A stretch of 64,000 bases of DNA from JBHFEI01 sp041928815 (GTDB lineage: Bacteria > Pseudomonadota > Alphaproteobacteria > Rhizobiales > Rhizobiaceae), in contig NZ_JBHFEI010000003.1 in NCBI RefSeq assembly GCF_041928815.1, forward strand, positions 248,001 through 312,000, read 5' to 3'. The translations under genes and the position numbers were made by a program. Positions 50,858 through 58,994 of the stretch are shown here, in pieces. Positions within the stretch are counted from its first letter, which is position 1, and the number at the start of each line of letters is the position of its first letter. Below the pieces are notes generated by a model that did no database searches, had not been told where the DNA came from, and was given only the letters and a program-made list of their open reading frames with translations.

Positions 50858-52303
50858 ATGATCGATCCAGACGAGGCCATGACGTTCGACCTTGCGCCGA
50901 TCGCGATGTGGATCGAGGATTTCAGCGGTGTGAAGGCGATCTTCGACGGCTGGCGCGCCGAGGGCGTGACGGATCTGCGCGCCTTCCTCGCCGAGGACGT
51001 CTCGCGCGTCATGGCCTGCTCGCAGCGGATCCGCGTGCTCAAGGTCAACCGCCGCACGCTCGAACTGTTCGAGGCGGAGAACCAAGCCCATCTCGTCGCC
51101 AACCTGCATCTCGTCTTTCGCGGCGACATGCTGCAAAGCCACATCAACGAGCTGGGCCAGCTCTGGGACGGCCGGACGGCGTTTTCCAGCAACGCCGTCA
51201 ATTATACGCTGTCCGGTCGCAGGCTCGACATCCAGCTGCGCGGTTCCGTGCTGCCGGGTTACGAGGAGAGCCTCGGCAAGGTGCTGCTGACGACCGAGGA
51301 CGTCACGGTGCGCGAAGCGGCGCGGCGTGCCGAGCAGGAGAGCCGGCGCTACGCGGAAGGCATTTTCGAACACTCGCCGGTGTCGCTTTGGGTCGAGGAT
51401 TTCAGCCGGGTGAAGGTGCTGCTCGACAGCGTGCGGGATCGCGGCATCCTCGATTTCCGGGTCTTCACCGACGTTCATCCGGAGTTCGTCCGCCAGTGCA
51501 TGAGCGAGATCCGCGTGATCGACATCAACCAGGCGACGCTCGACCTCTTCCGCGCGCCGGACAAGCAGACGCTGCTGCGCCGGCTGGCCGATGTGCTGCG
51601 CGACGACATGGAGCCGCATTTCCGCGAACAGCTGGTCGAGCTCTGGAACAACAACCTCTTCCACCATCGCGAGGTGGTGAATTATGCGCTGGACGGTTCG
51701 AAGCGGTTCGTCCTCATGCAGTTCTCCGTCCTGCCGGGCCATGAGGACGACTGGTCGCTGGTGCAGGTGGCGCTGACCGACATCACCGCCCGCAAGAAGG
51801 CGGAGGCCTATCTCGAATATCTCGGGAAGCACGATGTCCTGACCAAGCTGCACAACCGGGCCTTCTACATGGACGAACTCAACCGGATGGAGCGCAAGTC
51901 GCTGCGGCCGGTGTCGATCGTCATCATCGATCTCAACGGCCTGAAGACGACCAACGACCTGCTCGGCCATGACGCGGGCGATGCGCTGCTGCGGCGGCTC
52001 GGCGAGGTGCTGAACGAGGCCGTCAGCCCGCCGAACCATGCCGCGCGCATCGGCGGAGACGAGTTCGCCCTGCTGATGCCCGGCGCGGACGAGGCCGCCG
52101 TCGAGGCGACGCTGGAAAATATCGACCGGCTCCTGACGATCAACAACCAGTATTATTCGAACGCCGTCCTGACCGTCTCGATCGGCGCGGCGACGATCCG
52201 GGCCGGGGAGGCGGTGAGCGACCTCGTCAAGCGCGCGGATGCCGAGATGTACGCCCAGAAGAAGATCTACTACTCGACCCAGGCGAACCGGCGTCGTTCC
52301 TGA
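50858..52303 (+). CDS. Diguanylate cyclase with two tandem PAS-like domains
   Basis: Cytosolic c-di-GMP synthase candidate of 481 residues. Two copies of a PAS-like module, about 160 residues each, begin LAPIAMWIEDFSGVKAIF and HSPVSLWVEDFSRVKVLL. Each has the pattern of a conserved IRV(I/L)(K/D)xN block followed by LEL/LDLF and a terminal VxLTDITA-like strand. The GGDEF domain has IDLNGLKTTND, LGHDAGD and an intact GGDEF (399-403). The inhibitory RxxD site expected five residues earlier reads SPPN, so product inhibition is probably lost. No membrane helix. ATG 50858 was chosen; an ATG at 50777 is in frame but has no ribosome-binding site. Confidence 0.88.
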   Translation: MIDPDEAMTFDLAPIAMWIEDFSGVKAIFDGWRAEGVTDLRAFLAEDVSRVMACSQRIRVLKVNRRTLELFEAENQAHLVANLHLVFRGDMLQSHINELGQLWDGRTAFSSNAVNYTLSGRRLDIQLRGSVLPGYEESLGKVLLTTEDVTVREAARRAEQESRRYAEGIFEHSPVSLWVEDFSRVKVLLDSVRDRGILDFRVFTDVHPEFVRQCMSEIRVIDINQATLDLFRAPDKQTLLRRLADVLRDDMEPHFREQLVELWNNNLFHHREVVNYALDGSKRFVLMQFSVLPGHEDDWSLVQVALTDITARKKAEAYLEYLGKHDVLTKLHNRAFYMDELNRMERKSLRPVSIVIIDLNGLKTTNDLLGHDAGDALLRRLGEVLNEAVSPPNHAARIGGDEFALLMPGADEAAVEATLENIDRLLTINNQYYSNAVLTVSIGAATIRAGEAVSDLVKRADAEMYAQKKIYYSTQANRRRS

Positions 52304-52520
52304 TACCGCGGAGAGAAGGCGTCGGCCCGCGACAGCGCGCGACGCTTCCGGCAAGATGCGGTGATCGCGTCTAAAGGCTTTGGTTACCATAATTCGTCAT
52401 TCTGCTCGGGATCGACGGAGCGTCGGCGGCGTCAGGCCTGCCGGCACTCCGTTCAACCGCCGCGTTCGCGCGCGCTGGAAGGCGCCGTGGGACGGGTCAC
52501 GAGTTTGGGTATCGAGTATC

Positions 52521-53669
52521 ATGGCGCCTGCGATCGACACGTCCCGTCCGGCACACCGTTCCTCCTCCTTCGCCGGCCGCCTGGGTCTGCCCGGCGTCCT
52601 TGCCTGCGCCGGCCTGCTTGCCGGTCTCGCCGTTGCAGCCTGCGGCTGGGCCCTGGGCGGCACCGGCCTGCCGGCCGCCCCGCCGATGCAGGAGGCGCGC
52701 ATCGACGTGTCGCTCGGCCTTCGGGAACTGCCGCGCCCGACATCGACGGAGCGCCTGCTTCAGCCGGAGAAATTCGCGCGGCTGAGCATCCGGCCGACCG
52801 TGAAGGAGCAGATGGCCGAACTGACGCCGGAGGACATCCGTTCCTCGCATGGGCGACTGAAAGAGGTGCGGCTTGCGGCCGAGGCGGCACGGCGGCCGGC
52901 CGTGCCGGTCGTGGGCCGGGAAAGGGTCGAGATCACCGCCCTGCCGCCGGTCGACCCGATCACGACCGCATCCCTGCCGTCCGTGATGGTCACCGCCTAT
53001 GCCGACAGCCGTGCGGCCTCCTCCGCCGCCTCGGCCAGCCAGCCCTTCGACCTGATCCTGCCCGAGCGCCAGGCGAACCTCGTCCATCCGCTGCCGGAAA
53101 ACCTGCCGCTGCCCGCCTGGCGGCCGAAGCTCACGGTGAAGCCTGTCATCGCGGAGGAAGAGGAGCGGCAGGCGCCGCGCCGGCAACTCGCCTATGCCCG
53201 GCCCGAACCGAACGCGGCCGAGGAAGAATCGCGCACGTCGCGCTTCACCGTTCCGATGGCGCGGGGAAAGACGGCGATCTATGACATCACCGCGGGCGTG
53301 GTCTACATGCCGAACGGCGAGCGGCTCGAGGCGCATTCCGGCATCGGCAACATGCGCGACAATCCGAAATACACCCATGTGAAGATGCGCGGCCCGACGC
53401 CGCCCGGCAGCTATCGCCTGTCGATGCGCGAGGCGCTGTTCCACGGCGTGGCGGCCATTCGCCTGACGCCGACAGACGGCATCGCGCCGCTCGGCCGCAC
53501 CGGGCTTCTCGCCCATTCCTACCTGCTCGGACCGAACGGCAACTCCCACGGCTGCGTCGCTTTCAAGGATTACAAGCGGTTCCTCAACGCCTTCCGCCGC
53601 GGCGATGTGACCCATATGCAGATCGTGCCGCGCATTTCCGCGACGCAGCGGTTCTTCGCCCGCCTCTGA
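52521..53669 (+). CDS. DUF2778 (Tlde1-like) L,D-transpeptidase-fold protein
   Basis: Protein of 382 residues with an N-terminal hydrophobic anchor (GVLACAGLLAGLAVAACGWA, about residues 31-50), a long Pro/Ala/Arg-rich linker to about 240, and a C-terminal DUF2778 domain. The domain shows AHSGIGNMRDNPKYTHVKMR, GPTPPGSYRLS and the catalytic block GPNGNSHGCVAFKD with H343 and C345. DUF2778 includes the T6SS effector Tlde1, which cuts or exchanges peptidoglycan peptides; but no T6SS or immunity gene is nearby and the anchor suggests a housekeeping cell-wall role. Start 52521 gives a charged N-terminus before the helix. Confidence 0.85.
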   Translation: MAPAIDTSRPAHRSSSFAGRLGLPGVLACAGLLAGLAVAACGWALGGTGLPAAPPMQEARIDVSLGLRELPRPTSTERLLQPEKFARLSIRPTVKEQMAELTPEDIRSSHGRLKEVRLAAEAARRPAVPVVGRERVEITALPPVDPITTASLPSVMVTAYADSRAASSAASASQPFDLILPERQANLVHPLPENLPLPAWRPKLTVKPVIAEEEERQAPRRQLAYARPEPNAAEEESRTSRFTVPMARGKTAIYDITAGVVYMPNGERLEAHSGIGNMRDNPKYTHVKMRGPTPPGSYRLSMREALFHGVAAIRLTPTDGIAPLGRTGLLAHSYLLGPNGNSHGCVAFKDYKRFLNAFRRGDVTHMQIVPRISATQRFFARL

Positions 53670-53693
53670 GGGGATCTGCAACACAAGAGGGCG

Positions 53694-54107
53694 TCAGCGC
53701 CTTGTCTCGCGTGCCTCGAAGGCGCGTCTCGCCGCCTCGATCGCGCCGTGATGGGTCTCGGCCCAGATCCACACGCCGCAGAAGGCCGCGCCGAGGCTCC
53801 GCCCGAGCGGCGTCAGGCAGTAGTCGACATGGGGCGGGATCACCGGATGGATGGTGCGGGCCACCAGCCCGTCCGCCTCCATCTGCCGCAGCGTCTTCGT
53901 CAGCATCTTCTGGCTGATGCCGTCGACCGCGCGGCCGACTTCGGTGAAGCGCAGCGTGCCGTGCTCCTCCAGCGCTTCCAAGATCAGCATCGTCCATTTG
54001 TCCGCCACTTTCGCGATGATGTCGCGGACGAGCGCCTCGATCGCCGGATCGACCTCCGCCGGCGGCGGCATGGGATTCGTCACATCCGACATATATGTTT
54101 GATTCAT
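53694..54107 (-). CDS. HxlR-family winged-helix regulator
   Basis: A 137-residue MarR-like regulator: VADKWTMLILEALEEHGTLR, FTEVGRAVDGISQKMLTKTL (recognition helix) and VDYCLTPLGRSLGAAF are HxlR hallmarks. A cysteine lies in DYCLTP and another in AAFCGVW, so thiol sensing is possible. AAGGAG lies seven bases before the ATG. It is divergent from the SDR gene with 102 bases between, so it probably controls that gene. Confidence 0.92.
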   Translation of the reverse strand: MNQTYMSDVTNPMPPPAEVDPAIEALVRDIIAKVADKWTMLILEALEEHGTLRFTEVGRAVDGISQKMLTKTLRQMEADGLVARTIHPVIPPHVDYCLTPLGRSLGAAFCGVWIWAETHHGAIEAARRAFEARETRR

Positions 54108-54209
54108 CCACGCTCTCCTTCCGGTGCGTATCAATCTTTCGGGTGCCTGCTTTCCATCGGAGACCGATCCTCCTAGATTTTCGCCGGACAATCAAGAAAG
54201 GATGCTGCT

Positions 54210-54968
54210 ATGAAGACCACCGGCAATACGATCCTCATCACCGGAGGCGGCTCGGGCATCGGCCGGGCGCTGGCCGAGGCGCTGCACCGGCTCGGCAACC
54301 AGGTGATCATTTCCGGCCGGCGGCGCGCCGCGCTCGATGCGGTCGTCGCCGCCCATCCGGGCATGGCCGCGCTGACGGTCGACATGACCGATCCGGCGAG
54401 CATCGCCGCCTTCGCCGGCAGGGCCGTCGCCGAGTTCCCCGCGTTGAATGTCGTGATCAACAATGCGGGCATCATGAAGCCCGAGGATATCGGCGCGGCG
54501 CCGGACGATCTCGCGATCGCCGAGGAGACGATCGCCACGAACCTGCTCGGCCCGATCCGGCTCACGGCGGCTCTTCTTCCGCACCTGAAAGGCAAGGACG
54601 ATGCCGCGATCCTGACCGTGTCGTCCGGCCTTGCCTTCGTGCCGCTGGCGGCGACGCCGACCTATTCGGCGACCAAGGCGGCGATTCATTCCTATTCGAT
54701 GTCGTTGCGCCACCGGTTGAAGGAGAGCGGCATCGAGGTCATCGAGATCGCGCCGCCCTATGTGCAGACCGAACTGATGGGCGAGGCGCAGGCAAGCGAT
54801 CCCCGCGCCATGCCGCTCGCCGATTTCATCGATGAGGTGGTCACGCTTCTCGGCACCCAGCCGACACCGGCCGAGATCATCGTCGAGCGCTGCAAGCCAC
54901 TGCGCTTCGCCGCCGAAAACGGAACGATCGCAGCGGTCTTCGACGGCCTGAACACCATGCACGGCTGA
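54210..54968 (+). CDS. SDR-family oxidoreductase (DltE-like)
   Basis: NAD(P)-dependent short-chain dehydrogenase of 252 residues. ITGGGSGIGRALAEALHRLG (nucleotide site), VVINNAGIMK, LTVSSGLAFV and the catalytic YSATKAA are all present, and TELMGEA follows. The C-terminal part resembles DltE-type SDRs. AAGGA precedes the ATG. The gene sits opposite an HxlR regulator, a common pair in which the regulator responds to a toxic aldehyde, quinone or similar compound; substrate unknown. Confidence 0.9.
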   Translation: MKTTGNTILITGGGSGIGRALAEALHRLGNQVIISGRRRAALDAVVAAHPGMAALTVDMTDPASIAAFAGRAVAEFPALNVVINNAGIMKPEDIGAAPDDLAIAEETIATNLLGPIRLTAALLPHLKGKDDAAILTVSSGLAFVPLAATPTYSATKAAIHSYSMSLRHRLKESGIEVIEIAPPYVQTELMGEAQASDPRAMPLADFIDEVVTLLGTQPTPAEIIVERCKPLRFAAENGTIAAVFDGLNTMHG

Positions 54969-54992
54969 AACATACGTCGAAACCGCGCATGA

Positions 54993-55027
54993 AAAATCCC
55001 CGGGCATCGTCGATGCCCGGGGATTTT
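54993..55027. terminator. Bidirectional terminator between SDR and glnII
   Basis: A palindrome with 17-bp arms (AAAATCCCCGGGCATCG with CGATGCCCGGGGATTTT) around one base. It is A-rich on the left and T-rich on the right, so it can act in both directions: on the SDR (rightward) and on glnII (leftward). Confidence 0.9.
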
Positions 55028-55069
55028 CGTCCTGGGAGGAGCGGCGGCCGGATGCCCGGCCACCCGATA

Positions 55070-56107
55070 TCAGGCGGCAGCCGACGCGGCGCTGGTCGGC
55101 ACTTCGGAGATCGTCTTCAGAACCTGCGAGGCGATCTGGTAGGGGTCGCCCTGCGAGTTCGGGCGGCGATCTTCCAGATAGCCCTTGTAGCCGTTGTTGA
55201 CGAAGGAGTGCGGAACGCGGATCGAGGCGCCCCGGTCGGCGACGCCATAGCTGAACTTGTTCCACGGCGCCGTTTCGTGCTTGCCGGTCAGGCGCTTGTC
55301 GTTGTCCGGGCCGTAGACGGCGATGTGGTCCATCAGGTTCTTGTCGAACTGCGCCATCAGCGCCTCGAAATAGTCCTTGCCGCCGACTTCGCGCATGTAC
55401 TTGGTCGAGAAGTTGCAATGCATGCCCGAGCCGTTCCAGTCCGTATCGCCGAGCGGCTTGCAGTGGAACTCGATGTCGATGCCATACTTTTCGCAAAGGC
55501 GCAGCAGCAGGTAGCGCGCCATCCAGATCTCGTCGGCCGCCTTCTTGGAGCCCTTGCCGAAGACCTGGAATTCCCACTGGCCCTTTGCCACTTCGGCATT
55601 GATGCCTTCATGGTTGATGCCGGCTTCGAGGCAGAGGTCGAGGTGCTCCTCGACGATTTCACGGGCGACGTCGCCGACATTCGAGTAGCCGACGCCGGTG
55701 TAATAGGGGCCCTGCGGCGCCGGATAGCCATGCTCCGGGAAGCCGAGCGGGCGGCCGTCCTTGTAGAAGAAATACTCCTGCTCGAAACCGAACCAGGTGT
55801 CGGGATCGTCGAGGATCGTCGCGCGGCTGTTCGACGGATGCGGGGTCTTGCCGTCGGGCATCATGACTTCGCACATGACGAGCGCGCCGTTCGTACGGGC
55901 CGGATCCGGATAGATGGCGACGGGCTTCAGCACGCAGTCGGAGCTGTGCCCTTCGGCCTGCTGGGTCGAGGAACCATCGAAGCCCCAGAGCGGCAGCTGC
56001 TCGAGCGTCGGGAACGATTCGAATTCCTTGATCTGCGTCTTGCCGCGAAGATTGGGGACCGGCTTGTATCCGTCGAGCCAGATGTACTCGAGCTTGTACT
56101 TAGTCAT
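55070..56107 (-). CDS. glnII: Glutamine synthetase type II
   Basis: Eukaryote-like octameric GSII that makes glutamine from glutamate, ammonia and ATP; 345 residues, normal for rhizobial GlnII. Seen: KLEYIWLDGYKPVPNLRGKT, WGFDGSSTQQAEGHSSDCVL, the GFEQEYFF metal site, CEAGINHEGINAEV-like block (LEAGINHEGINAEVAKGQWE) and WNGSGMHCNFSTKYM. In rhizobia glnII is expressed from a sigma-54 promoter under NtrC when nitrogen is limiting, and such a promoter is present upstream here. AAAGG precedes the ATG at 56107. Confidence 0.97.
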   Translation of the reverse strand: MTKYKLEYIWLDGYKPVPNLRGKTQIKEFESFPTLEQLPLWGFDGSSTQQAEGHSSDCVLKPVAIYPDPARTNGALVMCEVMMPDGKTPHPSNSRATILDDPDTWFGFEQEYFFYKDGRPLGFPEHGYPAPQGPYYTGVGYSNVGDVAREIVEEHLDLCLEAGINHEGINAEVAKGQWEFQVFGKGSKKAADEIWMARYLLLRLCEKYGIDIEFHCKPLGDTDWNGSGMHCNFSTKYMREVGGKDYFEALMAQFDKNLMDHIAVYGPDNDKRLTGKHETAPWNKFSYGVADRGASIRVPHSFVNNGYKGYLEDRRPNSQGDPYQIASQVLKTISEVPTSAASAAA

Positions 56108-56206
56108 TGCGAACCTTTCATGGGTTGATGAAACGGGGCATTCACGTCTGGTTGTATGCCTCGCTGCCAAAGATGCGTGTATTCACCAACGGCTGTCCGA
56201 CACCAT

Positions 56207-56221
56207 GCATGCCGCGTGCCA
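56207..56221 (-). promoter_or_regulatory. Sigma-54 promoter of glnII
   Basis: Read leftward, TGGCACG-CGGC-ATGC has the GG and GC dinucleotides 10 bases apart and is preceded by C, matching the consensus TGGCACG-N4-TTGC with one change. It predicts a start near 56195 and a leader of about 88 bases. NtrC sites should lie upstream (about 56230-56450); the only weak candidate is GCAC-N9-GTGC at 56437-56453, with wrong spacing. Confidence 0.8.
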
Positions 56222-56619
56222 GTTTGAGCTCCGAGCGGCTGACGTCCGGAATTTCTGCCCGCGCCGGCGGCAGTCCGGGAGCCGGTGGAACCTTTGGGCA
56301 GGCCTCGGGTTCCGTCGTATGGGGCTGCCTTAAATTGTTGCAGTTTCCACATTTTCAGCCGTGCTGCTTGCGCGCGCGGCAGGTTTTGACGGGCATCCGC
56401 CACCGCCCGTCGATGTCACTTTCCTTCGGGGAAAATGCACGCCGGGCGAGTGCCTTTTTGAAGGCAGAATTCCCATCAACAAAGCGGCAGCCCAGAATTA
56501 AGCCTAAAATATATGCAAATGGTATTTTTTTTAGCCAAACAGGTGAAATCCTGAGCAGCTATGCTATATTCCTCCTCAAGGGATGCCGTGGCATCCACAA
56601 CCAAAAGAGGAAATCGACG
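56222..56619. other. Divergent regulatory region between glnII and DUF2735
   Basis: This 398-base stretch holds no gene. It should contain NtrC sites for glnII and the DUF2735 promoter. A run of eight Ts at 56525-56532 and TATATT near 56566 mark an A/T-rich segment. A short hairpin, GGATGC-CGTG-GCATCC, at 56581-56596 lies 24 bases before the DUF2735 ATG and just upstream of its AGAGG. Confidence 0.5.
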
Positions 56620-56820
56620 ATGAACCTGGGTTTTCAAAAGCCGACCGCAAAGATCTATCAGTTCCCCGTTCGCCCCAAGGCGTTCGGATCCGACCGTTCG
56701 CAGTGGATGCGCCACTCGGTGCAGTATCGCGGCCAGACCGTTCCCTCGACCGATTTCGGCAGCGGGTGGTATCACGACGCGGCGATCGCGCAGGAAGGCG
56801 ACGCAAAGAAGAATGCCTGA
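56620..56820 (+). CDS. DUF2735 domain protein next to glnII
   Basis: A 66-residue protein with the DUF2735 hallmark KIYQFPV near the N-terminus (MNLGFQKPTAKIYQFPVRPK) and a Tyr/Trp-rich tail ending in a charged Glu/Lys/Asn stretch. AGAGGAAAT lies eight bases before the ATG. In many Rhizobiaceae this gene is beside glnII and likely shares its nitrogen control. No molecular function is known. Confidence 0.85.
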   Translation: MNLGFQKPTAKIYQFPVRPKAFGSDRSQWMRHSVQYRGQTVPSTDFGSGWYHDAAIAQEGDAKKNA

Positions 56821-56910
56821 GTTGCGGCACGTGCCGGATCCGCGGCCGGTACCCGTCGTCCGTATTCGGATCGCGGCTGCCGGTCGTATGCCGTTTGAAG
56901 GTAGGCTCTC

Positions 56911-57606
56911 TTAAAGGTTGAGGGCGGCGCGAAGATCCGCCTGCCGCTTCGCCCGGAGGTCGAGGTCGGCCTCGATGTGGTCGATATGGTGCAGCATCAG
57001 CGCGCAGGCCGCGTCGGCGTCGCGGCGGCCGACGGCGTCGATGATCTGGCGATGCTCGCGATGGCCGCAGCTCGACACGGCTGTCTGGCCGTAAAGCGCG
57101 ATCACCAGCGATGATCGTGCGACCAGCTCCTCCATGAAACGCTGCAGGATGTGATTGCCGCCGATCGCTGCGAGCGCGAGGTGGAAGTCCCCTGAGGCCT
57201 TGATCTCGGCCCGGCGGGCGTCCGGCCCGCGCTCGTCCATCAGCCGTGCCTCCGTGTCGAGCAGCGCCGTGAGCCGCTCAACGTCCGCCGGCACGGCCCG
57301 CGCCACCGCCTCGCGCACGATGCCGGGCTCGATCAGGCGCCGCGAGGCGAAGATCTGCCGGGCCTCCTCCGGCGTCGGCGAGGCGACGAAGGCGCCACGG
57401 TTCTTTTCCACCTGCACCAGCCCCTCATAGGACAGGGCCTGCAGCGCGGCGCGCACCAGCGTGCGGCTGACGTTGAACAGGCCGCCGACGTCGTTCTCCG
57501 AAAGTTTGGTTCCGGGCGAGAGGCGGTGTTCCACGATCGCCGTGCGCAGCGCATCGCGGATCTGGTGGGAGGCGAGGCTGGCGTCTTCTGCTGCGGGAAT
57601 CGTCAT
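56911..57606 (-). CDS. GntR-family regulator, FCD subfamily
   Basis: Dimeric metabolite-responsive regulator of 231 residues. The N-terminal winged HTH has LRTAIVEHRLSPGTKLSEND and VSRTLVRAALQALSYEGLVQ; the C-terminal all-helical FCD domain has HLALAAIGGNHILQRFMEEL and HREHRQIIDAVGRRD, whose His and Asp residues usually bind metal. The start at 57606 (MTIPAAED) is the family start. It is divergent from the ABC-importer operon and probably controls it. Confidence 0.92.
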   Translation of the reverse strand: MTIPAAEDASLASHQIRDALRTAIVEHRLSPGTKLSENDVGGLFNVSRTLVRAALQALSYEGLVQVEKNRGAFVASPTPEEARQIFASRRLIEPGIVREAVARAVPADVERLTALLDTEARLMDERGPDARRAEIKASGDFHLALAAIGGNHILQRFMEELVARSSLVIALYGQTAVSSCGHREHRQIIDAVGRRDADAACALMLHHIDHIEADLDLRAKRQADLRAALNL

Positions 57607-57687
57607 GGGTCCGACTTCGATGCTCCGGAGACCGTAGCGATTTCCGCTGCCGATGTTAACCGGAAATCGTCTCGGAGGTGATGGCAT

Positions 57688-57699
57688 ATCGTATACAAT
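57688..57699. promoter_or_regulatory. Candidate FCD-GntR operator
   Basis: ATCGTATACAAT is a 12-bp inverted repeat with one mismatch and a central GTATAC. FCD regulators commonly bind sites of the form NNNGTATACNNN. It lies 81 bases upstream of the GntR start and 174 before the ABC ATPase start, so it could act on both. Confidence 0.6.
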
Positions 57700-57825
57700 G
57701 ATAGGCTGAAATCGGATGCAAAAGACTAAATAATATGCACCGGATCTGGCCGAGGGTTTTCCCGCGACCGTCTTCCCTTCGTTTTAAGAAGCAATATCAG
57801 CGGCTTGTCCGACTGCTCTCGAAGT

Positions 57826-57840
57826 TGGCACGCTTGATGC
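57826..57840 (+). promoter_or_regulatory. Sigma-54-like promoter of the ABC-importer operon
   Basis: TGGCACG-CTTG-ATGC has GG and GC 10 bases apart and agrees at 12 of 15 positions with the glnII promoter element. The predicted start is near 57852, which leaves a 22-base leader. Nitrogen control through NtrC would follow, but no enhancer-binding site has been identified. Confidence 0.65.
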
Positions 57841-57876
57841 ATCGTCTGGTTCACGATCAAGGGGAACCAGACGATG
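57840..57876 (+). repeat. 13-bp perfect inverted repeat enclosing RBS and start codon
   Basis: CATCGTCTGGTTC (57840-57852) and GAACCAGACGATG (57864-57876) are perfect inverses with an 11-base loop. The right arm ends in the ABC-ATPase ATG (57874-57876), and the AAGGGG ribosome-binding site (57859-57864) lies in the loop. In an RNA that includes both arms, the start codon would be paired. The sigma-54 start predicted at 57852 would remove the left arm. Alternatively it is a DNA operator. Confidence 0.8.
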
Positions 57877-58962
57877 TCCAAAGCGGCCGAAATCGATATC
57901 GCTTCCGTTTCGAAGATCTATGGTGCCACGACGGCGGTCCACGCCATCAGCCTGAAGATCCCCGCCGGCAGCTATTGCTGCTTCCTCGGCCCGTCCGGCT
58001 GCGGCAAGACATCGACTCTGCGTATGATCGCCGGGCACGAGAGCATCTCGACCGGTGACATCCGGCTCGGCAATGCCGTCGTCACCGACCTGCCGCCGGC
58101 TAAGCGCGGCACGGCGATGATGTTCCAGTCCTATGCCCTCTTTCCCCATCTCGATCTCGTCGACAACGTCGCCTTCAGCCTGAAGATGAAGGGGGTCGAG
58201 AAGGAGGAGCGCCGCGCCAAGGCGCTCGACATGCTGAAGCTGATGCAGATGGAGCCCTATGCCACCCGGCGCCCGGCGCAGCTTTCCGGCGGTCAGCAGC
58301 AGCGCGTGGCGCTCGCCCGCGCGCTGATCACCGATCCCGAGGCGCTGCTGCTCGACGAGCCGCTGTCGGCCCTCGATCCGTTCCTGAAGATCCGCATGCG
58401 GGCCGAACTGAAGAAGCTGCAGAAGACGCTCGGCATCACCTTCGTCCATGTCACCCACAGCCAGGAAGAGGCGATGGCGCTCGCCGACCTGATCGTCATC
58501 ATGAATGGCGGGCGCATCGAGCAGGCGGCAAGCCCGCGCGAGGTGTTCGAGCGGCCGGCGACCGCCTTCGTCGCGCGCTTCATGGGCGATCACAACGTGC
58601 TGACCGGCCGGGTCGTCTCGGAACTCAACGGCGTCATCACCATGGAAGTGCCGGAGGGCCAGACCTTCAAGGTGGCGGGAGCGGGGCGCGAGGTGGGCTC
58701 CCCGGTCGATATCGGCGTTCGCACCGACCGGGTGCGCCTCGATGCGCCGGACGAGCGCAGCCTCGGCTTCCACGGCGTCGTCTCCAATGTCGAATATCGC
58801 GGTTCGTCCGTGAAGATCACCGTGGCGGGCGCCGGCAGCGACGATTTCACCGCCATCCTTTCCGACGGCGATTACTTCGCCAAGCCCGTGCAGACGGGCG
58901 ACGCGATCGCGCTGAGCTGGGCGCTGGAGGATGCGGTCCTCCTCGGCCGCGTCTCGGGCTGA
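57874..58962 (+). CDS. ABC importer ATP-binding protein, PotA/spermidine-putrescine type
   Basis: ATPase subunit of 362 residues with a C-terminal TOBE/regulatory domain. Walker A is GPSGCGKT (39-46), signature LSGGQ (137-141), Walker B LLLDEPLSALD and a D-loop follow. The C-terminal part has FMGDHNVLTGRVV as in PotA-like proteins. It begins an operon with a Tat-exported solute-binding protein, two permeases and a racemase. Start codon lies in the right arm of a 13-bp inverted repeat. Confidence 0.93.
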   Translation: MSKAAEIDIASVSKIYGATTAVHAISLKIPAGSYCCFLGPSGCGKTSTLRMIAGHESISTGDIRLGNAVVTDLPPAKRGTAMMFQSYALFPHLDLVDNVAFSLKMKGVEKEERRAKALDMLKLMQMEPYATRRPAQLSGGQQQRVALARALITDPEALLLDEPLSALDPFLKIRMRAELKKLQKTLGITFVHVTHSQEEAMALADLIVIMNGGRIEQAASPREVFERPATAFVARFMGDHNVLTGRVVSELNGVITMEVPEGQTFKVAGAGREVGSPVDIGVRTDRVRLDAPDERSLGFHGVVSNVEYRGSSVKITVAGAGSDDFTAILSDGDYFAKPVQTGDAIALSWALEDAVLLGRVSG

Positions 58963-58994
58963 CGTCAAGACAACTTCAAAGAGGGAGCATGGGC

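Noticed and set aside
47728..51201. A 1157-codon open frame opposite the RTX gene and the start of the GGDEF gene
   Set aside because: It is an antisense shadow of the repeats. Its own repeats mirror the 243-bp unit and have no independent domain.
56437..56453. GCAC-N9-GTGC as an NtrC site for glnII
   Set aside because: NtrC sites have a 7-base spacing between these half-sites. It is mentioned only as a weak candidate.
56519..56535. TGGTATTTTTTTTAGC as a sigma-54 promoter for DUF2735
   Set aside because: GG and GC are 11 bases apart instead of 10, and the conserved CAC is absent.
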